Shown one piece after another: positions 1 to 7,821 of a stretch of 64,000 nt of DNA; the first letter of the stretch is position 1; each line of letters begins with the position of its first letter. The translations under genes were made by a program, and so were the position numbers. The stretch is from Mycobacteriaceae bacterium (GTDB lineage: Bacteria > Actinomycetota > Actinomycetes > Mycobacteriales > Mycobacteriaceae), in the NCBI GenBank assembly GCA_019749805.1, contig JAIEPH010000018.1, positions 19,110 to 83,109 on the forward strand, read 5' to 3'. The notes under the pieces are model-generated. The model saw only the letters and a list, made by a program, of their open reading frames with translations. It searched no databases and was not told the DNA's origin.

Positions 1-1073
1 GCGCGTTGGCGATCTCGGTGCCCGTGACCGTGGTCGCCGCGATCGGTGCGGCCAGCAAGCTCGGTGCGCTGGTCAAGGGTGGGGCCGCGCTGGAGGCGCT
101 CGGCGCGGTGCGCGGCGTCGCCCTGGACAAGACCGGCACCCTGACCGCCAATCGGCCCGCTGTCATCGAGGTGGCCACCACCCACGGCGCCACTCGCGAG
201 CAGGTGCTCGATCTGGCCGCAGCGCTGGAAGCGCGCAGTGAACACCCGCTGGCCGCGGCGATCCTGGCCGCCGTCAACGAGGTCACCCCGGCTACTGACG
301 TGCAGGCGGTGACCGGCGCCGGGCTCACCGGCCGCCGCGACGGCAACACGATTCGCCTGGGCCGCCCCGGGTGGCTCGATGCGGGCGCGTTGGCGGATGC
401 CGTGGTACGGATGCAGCAGGCCGGCGCCACCGCCGTGCTCGTCGAAGACAACGGCCAAACAGTCGGCGCGATCGCCGTGCGCGACGAACTCCGTCCCGAG
501 GCGGCCGAGGTCGTCGCCCAGCTGCGCCGCGACGGCTACCACATCGCGATGCTCACCGGCGACAATCACACCACCGCCGCCGCGCTCGCCAAAGATGTCG
601 GTATCGACGATGTGCACGCCGAGCTACGTCCCGAGGACAAGGCGCGGCTCATCGAAGAGCTGCGTGCCCAGCGCAACACAGCCATGGTCGGCGACGGGAT
701 CAACGACGCCCCCGCCCTGGCCACCGCCGACCTCGGTATCGCGATGGGGGCGATGGGCACCGACGTAGCCATCGAGACCGCCGACGTGGCATTGATGGGT
801 GAAGACCTGCGCCACCTGCCGCAGGCATTCAGCCACGCCCGCCGCGCCCGACGGATCATGCTGCAAAACGTCGGCCTGTCACTTGCGCTGATCATCGTGT
901 TGATACCGCTGGCGCTGCTCGGTGTGCTCGGTCTGGCCGCCGTCGTGCTGGTCCACGAGCTGGCCGAGGTCGTCGTCATCGCCAACGGTGTGCGCGCCGG
1001 CCGCGCCAAGCCCCTGCCCCTTGCACCGGCCGACCAACCAGCAACAGCCCACACAGCAGCGGCGCCTTCATGA
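1..1073 (+). CDS. ctpG: Heavy-metal P-type ATPase, CtpG-like, 5' truncated by window edge
   Basis: C-terminal ~356 residues of a P1B-type cation-translocating ATPase; the reading frame is open to the first base, so the N-terminal half (metal-binding domain, first membrane helices, most of the metal-site helix) lies outside the window. The phosphorylation loop DKTGTLT is encoded from about base 126. The SEHPLAAA motif of the nucleotide-binding domain and the GDGINDAPAL hinge motif follow, and two final membrane helices lie between about 870 and 985. From memory, the sequence reads closest to mycobacterial CtpG, a cadmium/lead-associated exporter regulated by CmtR in M. tuberculosis. The substrate here is not readable because the metal-binding helix is missing. 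It is followed by a candidate copper-type operator and Met-rich proteins, so it probably belongs to a metal resistance module. Assignment to the family is sure; CtpG rather than another Ctp paralogue is likely. Confidence 0.9.
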   Translation, partial: ALAISVPVTVVAAIGAASKLGALVKGGAALEALGAVRGVALDKTGTLTANRPAVIEVATTHGATREQVLDLAAALEARSEHPLAAAILAAVNEVTPATDVQAVTGAGLTGRRDGNTIRLGRPGWLDAGALADAVVRMQQAGATAVLVEDNGQTVGAIAVRDELRPEAAEVVAQLRRDGYHIAMLTGDNHTTAAALAKDVGIDDVHAELRPEDKARLIEELRAQRNTAMVGDGINDAPALATADLGIAMGAMGTDVAIETADVALMGEDLRHLPQAFSHARRARRIMLQNVGLSLALIIVLIPLALLGVLGLAAVVLVHELAEVVVIANGVRAGRAKPLPLAPADQPATAHTAAAPS

Positions 1074-1276
1074 TCGGCGGGAGTTGTCCGACAATCTCCA
1101 TCAGCGCACACGCCCCGTGGCAGGGAAAGCGAACCGGGCTGAGGCCGCATGCCAACCCACACACCACCACACCGCGCACACAGGGCCGGTCAAGGGCATA
1201 TCCGCGGGCGGTCGGGTCGCCGGAGCGGCACGGATCGCCACGCCGTGTTGGATCCGCCCCGAAAACCGCCCTTGCT

Positions 1277-1292
1277 ATACCCGCAGGGGTAT
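1277..1292. promoter_or_regulatory. Candidate CsoR/RicR-type copper operator inside a promoter
   Basis: Sixteen-base near-palindrome ATACCCGCAGGGGTAT: outer arms ATACCC/GGGTAT are perfect. It resembles the GC-box operators of CsoR/RicR copper-sensing repressors. It sits between a plausible -35 (TTGCTA, 1272-1277) and -10 (GAGAAT, 1295-1300) with 17-bp spacing, a repressor position. It precedes the SHOCT/Met-rich gene group. No CsoR/RicR gene is in the window, so the regulator would have to be elsewhere. Promoter and regulator assignment are inferred. Confidence 0.5.
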
Positions 1293-1328
1293 TGGAGAAT
1301 AGGGTTCACGCTGAGAGGTAGCAGGAAA

Positions 1329-1502
1329 ATGATCCTCGAGCCAATGCCGCCGAACTACGGAGACAGGCACTTTCTGGTTTCGGCACGGCTTGCGGGCATG
1401 TTGAGGCACATCGGCCCTACCGCCCGAGCGCCCTGCCAGTCCATCGTGGTGTCAGGTGAGACATTTCCCGGCCAGTCAGATGAAAGGGGTTCACCACCAT
1501 GA
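1329..1502 (+). CDS. Possible 57-residue leader ORF coupled to the SHOCT gene
   Basis: An ATG at 1329 follows a purine-rich AGCAGGAA stretch and opens a 57-codon frame. Its TGA (1500-1502) overlaps the ATG of the next gene (1499), the arrangement typical of translational coupling. It lies just downstream of the candidate copper-responsive promoter. The product has no signal peptide or motif I recognise. It may be a small protein, a leader peptide or chance; the overlap is the main argument for it. Confidence 0.3.
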   Translation: MILEPMPPNYGDRHFLVSARLAGMLRHIGPTARAPCQSIVVSGETFPGQSDERGSPP

Positions 1503-1780
1503 TGTACGGCACAGACGACTGCATGTGGGGCGGTTGGGGATGGGGCGGCTGGATCCTCATGGGCGTGGTGATGGTGCTGTTGTCGGCCGCCCTGATCACC
1601 GCGGTCGTGCTGGCCGTTCGGCATCTCGCCGGTAGCGATGCACAGCGCAACCGCACGGATTCAGGGACCTGGTCGCGGCCGGAAAATGCTCTAGCCCAAC
1701 GGTTTGCGCGCGGCGACATCGATGAGGATGAGTATCTGCGGCGGATGACGCTGCTGCGCGAACACCAGGAACCGCGATGA
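1499..1780 (+). CDS. Small SHOCT-domain membrane protein
   Basis: 93 residues. A short Trp/Gly-rich N-terminus (WGGWGWGGW) is followed by one membrane helix at about residues 19-42. The C-terminal SHOCT-type motif (short C-terminal helix; residues about 60-88, with ALAQRFARGDIDEDEY) is typical of small membrane proteins often found beside copper genes in actinobacteria. GAAAGGGG precedes the tandem ATGATG start; either ATG could be used. It is the first clear gene after the candidate CsoR/RicR-type operator and is likely co-transcribed with the Met-rich proteins downstream. The function of SHOCT proteins is not established; oligomerisation or membrane binding has been proposed. Confidence 0.85.
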   Translation: MMYGTDDCMWGGWGWGGWILMGVVMVLLSAALITAVVLAVRHLAGSDAQRNRTDSGTWSRPENALAQRFARGDIDEDEYLRRMTLLREHQEPR

Positions 1781-1870
1781 CTCACGTGCCGACAGCTCAG
1801 CGTCGGCCGATAGCGCGGTGCCAGTCGACCGAGGACCTCAAAAATGGATGCAGCGAAGGAGATTGAAAGA

Positions 1871-2227
1871 ATGACCGATACACCTGAATCAACGAGCGAA
1901 CGAATCGCCGCGGCCGGACAGCGCAGAGGGGTGAACCACGCCTTGGCGTGGAGTGGTATTGCCGCCGCTGCGGTGTTCATCGTTGCGGTGGTGTTCTTTT
2001 CCGGGTTCTTCATCGGCAGGGCCACCGACGGTTTCGGCGGCAATCGGGGGCACTGTCAAGGAACGCCCGGCATGATGGGACCCGGCATGATGGGACCCGG
2101 CATGATGGGACCCGGCATGATGGGACCGCAGGGCTCGTGGCCACCGGGGAACATGGGGCCCTCTGGCCCCTTGGGGCCCGGCCAGTCGCAGCCGCCGACA
2201 ACCACTCCAACCACACCTCGGCCGTAG
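1871..2227 (+). CDS. Single-pass membrane protein with tandem Met-Met-Gly-Pro repeats
   Basis: 118 residues from the ATG at 1871, chosen because AAGGAG lies nine bases upstream; an in-frame ATG at 1844 has no comparable ribosome site. The layout is a soluble N-terminus, one membrane helix (about residues 24-46), then an extracytoplasmic tail with one Cys and His near residues 60-62. Four perfect MMGPG repeats follow, ending in a Pro/Thr-rich low-complexity segment. Methionine-rich MxxM arrays are used to bind Cu(I) in periplasmic copper proteins, so a copper-binding or copper-buffering role is likely from composition and context, but no named family was recognised. The gene is between the SHOCT gene and another Met-rich exported protein. 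Confidence 0.75.
   Translation: MTDTPESTSERIAAAGQRRGVNHALAWSGIAAAAVFIVAVVFFSGFFIGRATDGFGGNRGHCQGTPGMMGPGMMGPGMMGPGMMGPQGSWPPGNMGPSGPLGPGQSQPPTTTPTTPRP
2066..2125 (+). repeat. Four perfect 15-bp tandem repeats
   Basis: Unit CCCGGCATGATGGGA repeated four times without mismatch inside the Met-rich membrane protein gene; each unit adds PGMMG. Perfect identity at the DNA level suggests recent slippage expansion, so copy number is likely variable between strains. Confidence 0.95.
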
Positions 2228-2400
2228 CGCACAAGCACAGGTTCACGCTGCGACGGCAGCAATTTCACGTTGTCTCGTCGAGTCGGCCATCGTCGGCCAC
2301 GAAGCCGCCATAGCCCCAAGACGGACGCAACTCGCACCGCGCGTTCGCCCACAACGCGATTGTCACGGCACACGTCGAGCACGCGAAGGGATCATCGGAA

Positions 2401-2997
2401 ATGACCGGAATGAGCAGGCGAGCGGCGCTGAGAATGCTCGCCACCGGTGGGGCCCTCTTCGGCCTGGGGTATGTCTTGCGCAACATTATCGACATACCAA
2501 TCAGCCGTGCCCAACCCGGGATGGGTGGCGCGACCGGCATGGACATGCGCGCCTACATGAACATGTTCATGCGGCATCAGGAGCTTCGACGCAGCGTGGA
2601 AGAGATTCCCGGAGGCGTGCGCACCACCACCGAATCCGACTCCGCCGACCTCGTCACCGAACTGCAGGCCCACGTCTCATCGATGTACACCCACCTCGAT
2701 CAGGGCAGTGAAGTCACCTGCATGAGCTCAAGCCTGCCCACCCTGTTCCGCCGCGCTGCCGATTATCAACGTCAGATCACGCTCACACCCAGCGGCGTGG
2801 TGGTGGTCGAAACCTCCAGCGACCCAGAACTGACCAACGCCATTCGCGAACACGCCCGCGAAGTCACCGGATTCGTCGTCGAAGGGATGCCGGCGATGAT
2901 GAGCGGAATGATGGGCGGCGGGATGATGGGACCTGGCATGGGTCACGGAATGATGGGTCCCGGTATGGGTCACGGAGTGATGGGGCCAAGCCGCTGA
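2401..2997 (+). CDS. Exported Met/His-rich protein with twin-arginine-type signal
   Basis: 198 residues. The N-terminus SRRAALRML followed by a hydrophobic stretch (residues about 11-28) and an alanine-containing cleavage region looks like a Tat signal or signal anchor. A central domain (about 45-160) contains a conserved-looking GGVRTTTES...LQAHVSSMYTHLDQG segment with scattered Met and His. The C-terminal 35 residues are Met/Gly/His rich (GMMGPGMGHG repeats), a likely soft-metal binding tail analogous to the neighbouring protein. Similar proteins accompany mycobacterial copper resistance genes as far as I recall. Start ATG at 2401; ATG at 2410 also possible. Role inferred: extracytoplasmic copper binding. 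Confidence 0.75.
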   Translation: MTGMSRRAALRMLATGGALFGLGYVLRNIIDIPISRAQPGMGGATGMDMRAYMNMFMRHQELRRSVEEIPGGVRTTTESDSADLVTELQAHVSSMYTHLDQGSEVTCMSSSLPTLFRRAADYQRQITLTPSGVVVVETSSDPELTNAIREHAREVTGFVVEGMPAMMSGMMGGGMMGPGMGHGMMGPGMGHGVMGPSR

Positions 2998-3206
2998 CGG
3001 AAGCAAACCACCCGCCAGATGGACTGCGGCTCCCCTTAACAACCTTTGACAAGTCCAGTGAAGCTGGCCGTCATGTTTGATCTCTACCGCCCATCCGTCA
3101 TCGGTGGGTGGTGGGCCCAGCGTGGCCAACATCGGCACCGGCGCTTGCCGGCATACCTTGGCCGTCACCGCGCCGATCGCCACTGAGTCGAGCGTAGCCA
3201 CATCAC

Positions 3207-3515
3207 CTATCCAACTTCGGTGCTCAGAGCTTCCGGCGGTAGCCACAGCTGCATGGTGAGCCGAGATCGCCCGTTCGCGCTGCCCGCAGGCATCTGCAAA
3301 CAAGCCGCCCAGCCCCCATCGGATCGCCTCAACCAGGCGATTTGGCGCGCTTTCATCGCCGGCTCCAACAGCAGGCCACCAGATTTCACAAACAGCGGCA
3401 GCTCGTCTCTACGGATCCCTGTGGGCGGAAACAGGTGCGCGATGTCCACGCAGACCTCACGGTCAACGCGAAACAGCGTCGGATACTCCCGCGAATCGTG
3501 CCAGCTCTCGAACAT
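3207..3515 (-). CDS. Small hypothetical protein, paired with the upstream gene
   Basis: 102 residues if started at the ATG whose complement is 3513-3515; a longer frame to 3602 would overlap the end of the upstream gene and has an Arg/Pro-rich, less protein-like N-terminus. The sequence contains a hydrophobic/aromatic core (VCVDIAHLFPP, LPLFVKSGGLLLEPAMKARQIAWL). No family recognised. It is transcribed in the same direction as the 3583-4479 gene and probably forms a unit with it. No strong ribosome binding site is visible, so the start is uncertain. Confidence 0.4.
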   Translation of the reverse strand: MFESWHDSREYPTLFRVDREVCVDIAHLFPPTGIRRDELPLFVKSGGLLLEPAMKARQIAWLRRSDGGWAACLQMPAGSANGRSRLTMQLWLPPEALSTEVG

Positions 3516-3582
3516 ATGAGCGATTATCCCACGCGGCCGGGCTGCGTCGACCCCCGCGACGAAGGTTCGCGCCCGGGGCGGA

Positions 3583-4479
3583 TCACTTGCCCGGCAGGGC
3601 AATCTTCTGGCTGCGCTGACGGCGGATCCGATCGCCTGTGCGGTTGCCCCAGTCGACCTTCAGCGCCGTCATAAGGCTTTGCCATTGGGGCATCCAGAGC
3701 ACTTCACGTGCGTGCCGCTCGTCCATCGTCTTGTACGAAGGGGCCTTCTGCGCCCATGCCCAGGCCAAGCCGCTGGCGATTTCGTCAAGAATCCAGTACA
3801 GCAGCTCGTCAGGGTCGCTCGTCGTGCGCCACACCCACCGCTGCTGAGGGCGGTTGTAGGTGTAGTACCGCAAGGCGTCAGACCGCACGTCATACAGGCG
3901 CCGACTGTGGCCCCGCCGGGACTCAACCGGCTCGGGCACCGCGTCAAGGTCGGGATACAGGCCGGTCAGGGTCGCCAACACCGCCACAAGCTGCTGGAGC
4001 TGCACGCTGAACTCGTCAACGTCCAACGGCTCCAGCTGCTCGGTCTGCGGCTGTGGTTCCTCGGCAGGTGCGGTGAAATCCTGGTCGGCGTCGTCGATCT
4101 CAACGATCCCGACGCGGTCGACTTTCGCAGCGCCCAGCACCGGATCTTGCCCAAGTGTGAGGTCAACGACGTAGGCCAGGTCCACGGGGAGGCCGCGCAT
4201 CCCCGCATGGAGCCGGCCTTCACCACGGGCCTGGATGACGATGATCTGAATCCACACGAACGCACCGGCGTCGTCGTGGCCGAGAAACTCCGGCTGGCAG
4301 CGGCTGGTGTCGAAGTCCGCGTTGACCCGGTACTTCAGCGGCTCGGCAAGCCGCGCGCACCAGAACTCGCCGCGTCCATGTCGATCGGTCAGACAACGCA
4401 GCGTCGACGCGGTGCGCGGCAGCTGCGCGCGCAAGTCATCCGGCCCATCTTGGACGTTGCGGATCACAAACGTCGACAC
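3583..4479 (-). CDS. Uncharacterised protein with an immunity-protein-like C-terminal domain
   Basis: 298 residues from a GTG start preceded by GGGAGGA six bases upstream. The N-terminal half (1-165) holds an acidic, beta-rich region; a Pro/Gln/Glu linker (about 138-155) follows. The C-terminal ~130 residues contain RRLYDVRSDALRYYTYN and DPDELLYWILDEIASGLAWAWA, which recall the Imm63-type immunity domain and related proteins; that similarity is from memory and weak. No toxin gene is visible next to it. It is flanked by an XRE regulator upstream and a small hypothetical gene downstream, all on the minus strand. Function unknown. Confidence 0.6.
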   Translation of the reverse strand: MSTFVIRNVQDGPDDLRAQLPRTASTLRCLTDRHGRGEFWCARLAEPLKYRVNADFDTSRCQPEFLGHDDAGAFVWIQIIVIQARGEGRLHAGMRGLPVDLAYVVDLTLGQDPVLGAAKVDRVGIVEIDDADQDFTAPAEEPQPQTEQLEPLDVDEFSVQLQQLVAVLATLTGLYPDLDAVPEPVESRRGHSRRLYDVRSDALRYYTYNRPQQRWVWRTTSDPDELLYWILDEIASGLAWAWAQKAPSYKTMDERHAREVLWMPQWQSLMTALKVDWGNRTGDRIRRQRSQKIALPGK

Positions 4480-4523
4480 GATCGTTCCTCCCTTCGTCGA
4501 CCCAACACAGCGCTAGCCGGCAC

Positions 4524-4772
4524 CTACACGAGATCCTCCACGAGCAGCGCAGGAGTGGCGCCCAGCGCCACCGCGAGCCGAACCAGAACCCCGATAGTGA
4601 CCCCCTTGCGGCCGTTTTCGACCTGGTTGAGAAAGGTGCGGTGAATGCCCGCCCGCTCGGCGAGCACCGCCTGGGTCAATCCGGCCTCCTCCCGGCGCCG
4701 CTTGATGTTCGCCCCGAGACGCTTCTGAACGGCGTCCTCATCGATGGCCACGTCGGTGCTGGTCCTCCGCAT
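4524..4772 (-). CDS. XRE-family helix-turn-helix regulator
   Basis: 82 residues from the ATG complementary to 4770-4772. The open frame extends upstream to 5141, but that part reads as non-coding sequence. A Cro/C1-type HTH spans about residues 18-75: RLGANIKRRREEAGLTQAVLAERAGIHRTF...VENGRKGVTIGVLVRLAVAL, containing all five expected helices. It is short and has no effector domain, typical of plasmid or phage repressors or antitoxin-like regulators. Upstream of its start (4798-4808) is an 11-mer shared with the palindromic promoter at 12.1 kb. It may regulate the 3.2-4.5 kb genes, which lie 44 bp downstream on the same strand. Confidence 0.85.
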   Translation of the reverse strand: MRRTSTDVAIDEDAVQKRLGANIKRRREEAGLTQAVLAERAGIHRTFLNQVENGRKGVTIGVLVRLAVALGATPALLVEDLV

Positions 4773-5468
4773 CAGGCCCGACTCCGGGCTGTGTGGCCTA
4801 TAGTCTACGCGCAGCGGGGTGTCGCGCAGCTCAGAACAGACTGTCACCGGTCGCCTCCTGCCAGTACTTTTCGAATTTTGTTGGCGCTGCTTCGATTCCG
4901 GTCCCGCAGGTGCGGACACGAATAGATGGTCAACTTTGTCGCTGCTGCGTTCGCGCAATATGTCGGATCTCGAAGTTCGTGGCGAAATCTCACGTCGAAT
5001 GGCGAACGTTGGCGAATCCGCCACGAACGTGAGACGAGTCGACGGAGCGGGCGGGACGCGACGTCCGTCGGCCACCAGGGCCATCGCTGGTTGGCGACTT
5101 CGAGCCGATTGCACTGTCCACCAAACTGTTTCAGCATTCATGGATACTCATCATTATCCGGTATACGGGTTCTGATGGCTCACTCACCTGCTTCGTTGTC
5201 GGCGCCAGTGACGTCGTCACACGCTGGGCGCTGAGCGCTTCTCCTTATACCGGGTCATTAAGTCTCGGTGACGACAAAGTGTCTATCCCGCACCGGTATA
5301 CGCATCTTCGTGATCTTCGTGCCTAACTCCCTATACATCATTTGGCGCTCGTTCGGCAGGCCGATCGCGTATCGCCTCACACCGAATAGGGGTGGGAATC
5401 TTGGTAATAAGCGGCACGCCCAACGGTGTTGCACTGCTGTCCAGCCTGAGCCCGATAAACATGGATAG
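4773..5468. other. Intergenic region, about 700 bp, with repeated CCGGTATA motifs
   Basis: No convincing gene. CCGGTATACG occurs at 5158-5167 and 5293-5302, and its inverted core TATACCGG at 5246-5253. A perfect inverted repeat GTGAC-GTC-GTCAC lies at 5208-5220. CTATAGTCTAC at 4798-4808 is likely promoter DNA of the XRE gene. The stretch is less GC-rich than its surroundings. Confidence 0.5.
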
Positions 5469-5987
5469 CTAATGGGTGCGGTTCTCGATTTCTTCGGTGG
5501 TAATCACCTCGATATCGACCTCTGATCCAGCCGGTCCGACCAGCACGACCAGATTGTGTCCGGCATCTCGGGCGCTGGGCACTATTAGCCCACCGCGGCC
5601 TAGCCAGGCGGCTGCGCCTCCGACTCGTTGGCATGCTCGCATGTCATCGGATCCGATGTCGGCAAGTGTGAGGTCGACGGCATCCAGCGCGTCTGGCTCG
5701 GTGAGGTCGACAAGTTGGTCGACGGTGAGCTCAACCTCGTAGAGCACCCGTCGGGCATAGGTGCGACGGGGTTGTACGTCGATCGCGTGTTGCCCTTCTG
5801 CGAGCGCAGTCGGACGGGTAAGGGCGGTGTAGATGGCGCCTACGCCCGGTGGGTTCCACCGTGCACCTGATGTGTTGACGCGGTCGGGCGGGTAGTCGTT
5901 GAACATATGACGCCAGGCCCGACCATGCCACGTCGTGCTCGGTAGCGCTTCCAGGGCATCGAGCAGGCTGGGGTCGTAGGTCGCCAT
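5469..5987 (-). CDS. RES-domain toxin (NAD-consuming toxin family)
   Basis: 172 residues, typical length for RES toxins. Conserved residues of the RES fold are present: Arg43 in GARWNPPG, Tyr53, Glu64 in PTALAEGQ, and Ser138 in LIVPSARD. Characterised relatives such as mycobacterial MbcT and ParT degrade NAD+ or ADP-ribosylate targets. It is encoded three bases after the Xre antitoxin gene (5991-6329) on the same strand, the standard antitoxin-first order. On a plasmid this pair probably acts in post-segregational stability or phage defence. The conserved residues give no sign of inactivation. Confidence 0.9.
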   Translation of the reverse strand: MATYDPSLLDALEALPSTTWHGRAWRHMFNDYPPDRVNTSGARWNPPGVGAIYTALTRPTALAEGQHAIDVQPRRTYARRVLYEVELTVDQLVDLTEPDALDAVDLTLADIGSDDMRACQRVGGAAAWLGRGGLIVPSARDAGHNLVVLVGPAGSEVDIEVITTEEIENRTH

Positions 5988-5990
5988 CTT

Positions 5991-6329
5991 CTAAACGAAC
6001 GCGCCGTCCCGCAGTTGATCAATGAGCGCTAGCACGTCTTGCGCTGCACCGCTCTGGATGCGGTCCGCGGGCGTCTGCCCCGACAGGAGGCGGTGTGGGC
6101 TGAATAGCCATAGTCGGGCTTCATCCGGCGGGTAGAACTCGTGTAGTTGGCTTGCGAGCCATTCCAGGGTTAACAGTTGCTGCAGCTTCGTGGGCTGCGG
6201 ATCGACGTGACCTTGCTGCCATCTCGAGATGGTCTGGGGTGTGGTGTCGAGCAGTTGCGCGATCTCTCGGCTCCGCACGCCAGCGTGCTTCTTGATTGCG
6301 TCAATGCGGGCGGCGACGGCTCCTGGCAT
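5991..6329 (-). CDS. Xre/MbcA/ParS-type antitoxin of the RES system
   Basis: 112 residues. An N-terminal HTH (about 15-42: GVRSREIAQLLDTTPQTISRWQQG) is followed by a C-terminal helical antitoxin domain (about 45-110) with the family-typical LFSPHRLLSGQTPADRIQSG...VLALIDQLRDG segment that occludes the toxin's NAD pocket. It probably represses its own promoter. Toxin start lies immediately downstream. The original family annotation is DUF2384/MbcA-ParS. Confidence 0.9.
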   Translation of the reverse strand: MPGAVAARIDAIKKHAGVRSREIAQLLDTTPQTISRWQQGHVDPQPTKLQQLLTLEWLASQLHEFYPPDEARLWLFSPHRLLSGQTPADRIQSGAAQDVLALIDQLRDGAFV

Positions 6330-6409
6330 GTCAGTGGCACTTCCGTTTGTGGTGGGCGCTTCGGTCGGCGTGATGGCGGTTCATGTCAGCATTCTGGCGC
6401 GCTGCGTCG

Positions 6410-7666
6410 TCATGCGCTTCGCTGCTGACGCTTCCCAGCTGCCGGCGCGCTGATGGTGAAGCTGGAATGGCGGGCAAGCTCGGCGCCCAGGGTCCCACGC
6501 CATGAATCCAGTCTGCGGCGAACCGTAGCAAGGCTGGGCGCAACCTCGGCGGTGCGCACGGCGCGGTCGCTGGCCGGCCTCAGGAAGTTTTCAAGGTACT
6601 GGCCAGCGCGCAGGCTTTCGGGCATGCCGGACAAATGCGCGACCTCCCGCGCGCGATAGCCAATGAAGTGGCGTCGCGGGTCCAGCTGCATGTCGAGCCA
6701 GCCTCGTGGGCAGCAATGGGCGTCACGGCATCCGTGGAGCGTTTTCATGCCGCGTGCTTCAAACAAACCCGTTGCGGCGTCGACGTCGACGAAGGCGCCG
6801 ATGGCGTGTAGGTAGACACGCGGGGCCGGAGTGAACGCCTTTGCGTCCGGTTTTGGGGGCCGCAGCATGGTGGTGAGGTCGACTTTCTCACCCAACGTGA
6901 TGCCGGACTCGATGCCACCGACGGCACCGAACGCGAGCAGCGCGACGCCGACGGTACCGCTGTGCTCGGCCACTAGCGGCAGGTCAAGCCCGTGCAATGC
7001 GCGACAGGTTTCGAGGTAGCGGCGCAGCGCGAGCGGGCCCGCGGTGGCGGTGCCGAAAGGGTGCAACCGCAGCCACACCGCATCGATGGGCAATCCTGTG
7101 AGCGTGGCGCCGACGCGTTCGCGTGCTTCGGTCGACAGCAGCGCGGCCGACCGTGCGACCAGCGGATAATAGATGAGCACCTCGCGAAGCCCGAGAGAGT
7201 TGAGCTCAGCGCGCAGCATTTGGGTGAGGTTGCGATCGACCTGCACCCACGGGTCGGATAAACCGTCGATGGCATGCGTTGGAGCCAGGACAGCACTGTA
7301 TCCGTCGCGCTCGACCGTGGCGGCGATCTGACGACACAGCATGCGGCCCCCAGGGCCGGCCAGCAGCGGCGGCGTGTGCAGCGCTTCCCCCGCCCACGGC
7401 AGGTCGGTGACGCCGCTGCGAGACACTCCGCCCGGCGTGGATAGCTCGACCGTGCGTGGGTCGAGCACGGTCTCCACGCCGAGCCGGCGCGCCTCGGACA
7501 TCAGGTCGGCTTGGCGCCCTCGCAACACCGGATCGGCCACCAAGCCAGTACCGATGTTGGTGCCGTCCACCAGCATCTGTAGGAGGACCTTGTGATCGTT
7601 ACGGCCAGGACGCAAATAGCAGCCCAGGGGGTCCGGCACGGGGCGAAGCACACGAGGTTGAGTCAT
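6410..7666 (-). CDS. Unknown protein, possible TGT-like TIM barrel with Cys-rich C-terminus
   Basis: 418 residues, no signal peptide or membrane helix. The pattern of hydrophobic strands, including LPLVAEHSGTVGVALLAFGA followed by VGGIESGITLGEK, fits the end of a TIM barrel. A Cys/His cluster (about residues 317-345: GCRDAHCCPRGW...HFIGYRAREV) followed by a helical tail (ESLRAGQYLENFL) recalls the zinc site of tRNA-guanine transglycosylase relatives, including DNA-modifying DpdA. That link is my inference from pattern only. It is transcribed divergently, 155 bp away, from a two-gene operon (7822-10478) with which it probably forms one system. No other 7-deazaguanine gene is visible. Start ATG at 7666. 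Confidence 0.6.
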   Translation of the reverse strand: MTQPRVLRPVPDPLGCYLRPGRNDHKVLLQMLVDGTNIGTGLVADPVLRGRQADLMSEARRLGVETVLDPRTVELSTPGGVSRSGVTDLPWAGEALHTPPLLAGPGGRMLCRQIAATVERDGYSAVLAPTHAIDGLSDPWVQVDRNLTQMLRAELNSLGLREVLIYYPLVARSAALLSTEARERVGATLTGLPIDAVWLRLHPFGTATAGPLALRRYLETCRALHGLDLPLVAEHSGTVGVALLAFGAVGGIESGITLGEKVDLTTMLRPPKPDAKAFTPAPRVYLHAIGAFVDVDAATGLFEARGMKTLHGCRDAHCCPRGWLDMQLDPRRHFIGYRAREVAHLSGMPESLRAGQYLENFLRPASDRAVRTAEVAPSLATVRRRLDSWRGTLGAELARHSSFTISAPAAGKRQQRSA

Positions 7667-7821
7667 CTGTCATCCAATCCCTTAACAGAGACATTAACAT
7701 AGTCGAGCGCATTATGCTTCTCAGAACTTGTACGCTGCGCCGGGGTGCGGTTACGCTCACATCGCGTCTCGGCCCATTACCACCGGCTTGGGCGTGCGGG
7801 ATAGCAGATGGAGGTGATGCG

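Noticed and set aside
2010..2246. Antisense frames encoding repeated Ser-Cys-Arg-Val-Pro
   Set aside because: Shadow of the 15-bp tandem repeat in the Met-rich gene; no ribosome site.
4773..5141. N-terminal extension of the XRE regulator to 205 residues
   Set aside because: The added 123 residues are Arg/Ser/Pro-rich and unlike XRE proteins; the ATG at 4772 gives the normal compact length, and promoter-like sequence lies inside the extension.
7456..7821. Longer start for the 7822-9087 gene
   Set aside because: It would run antisense through the start of the divergent gene, and the strong GGAGGTGA ribosome site favours TTG 7822.
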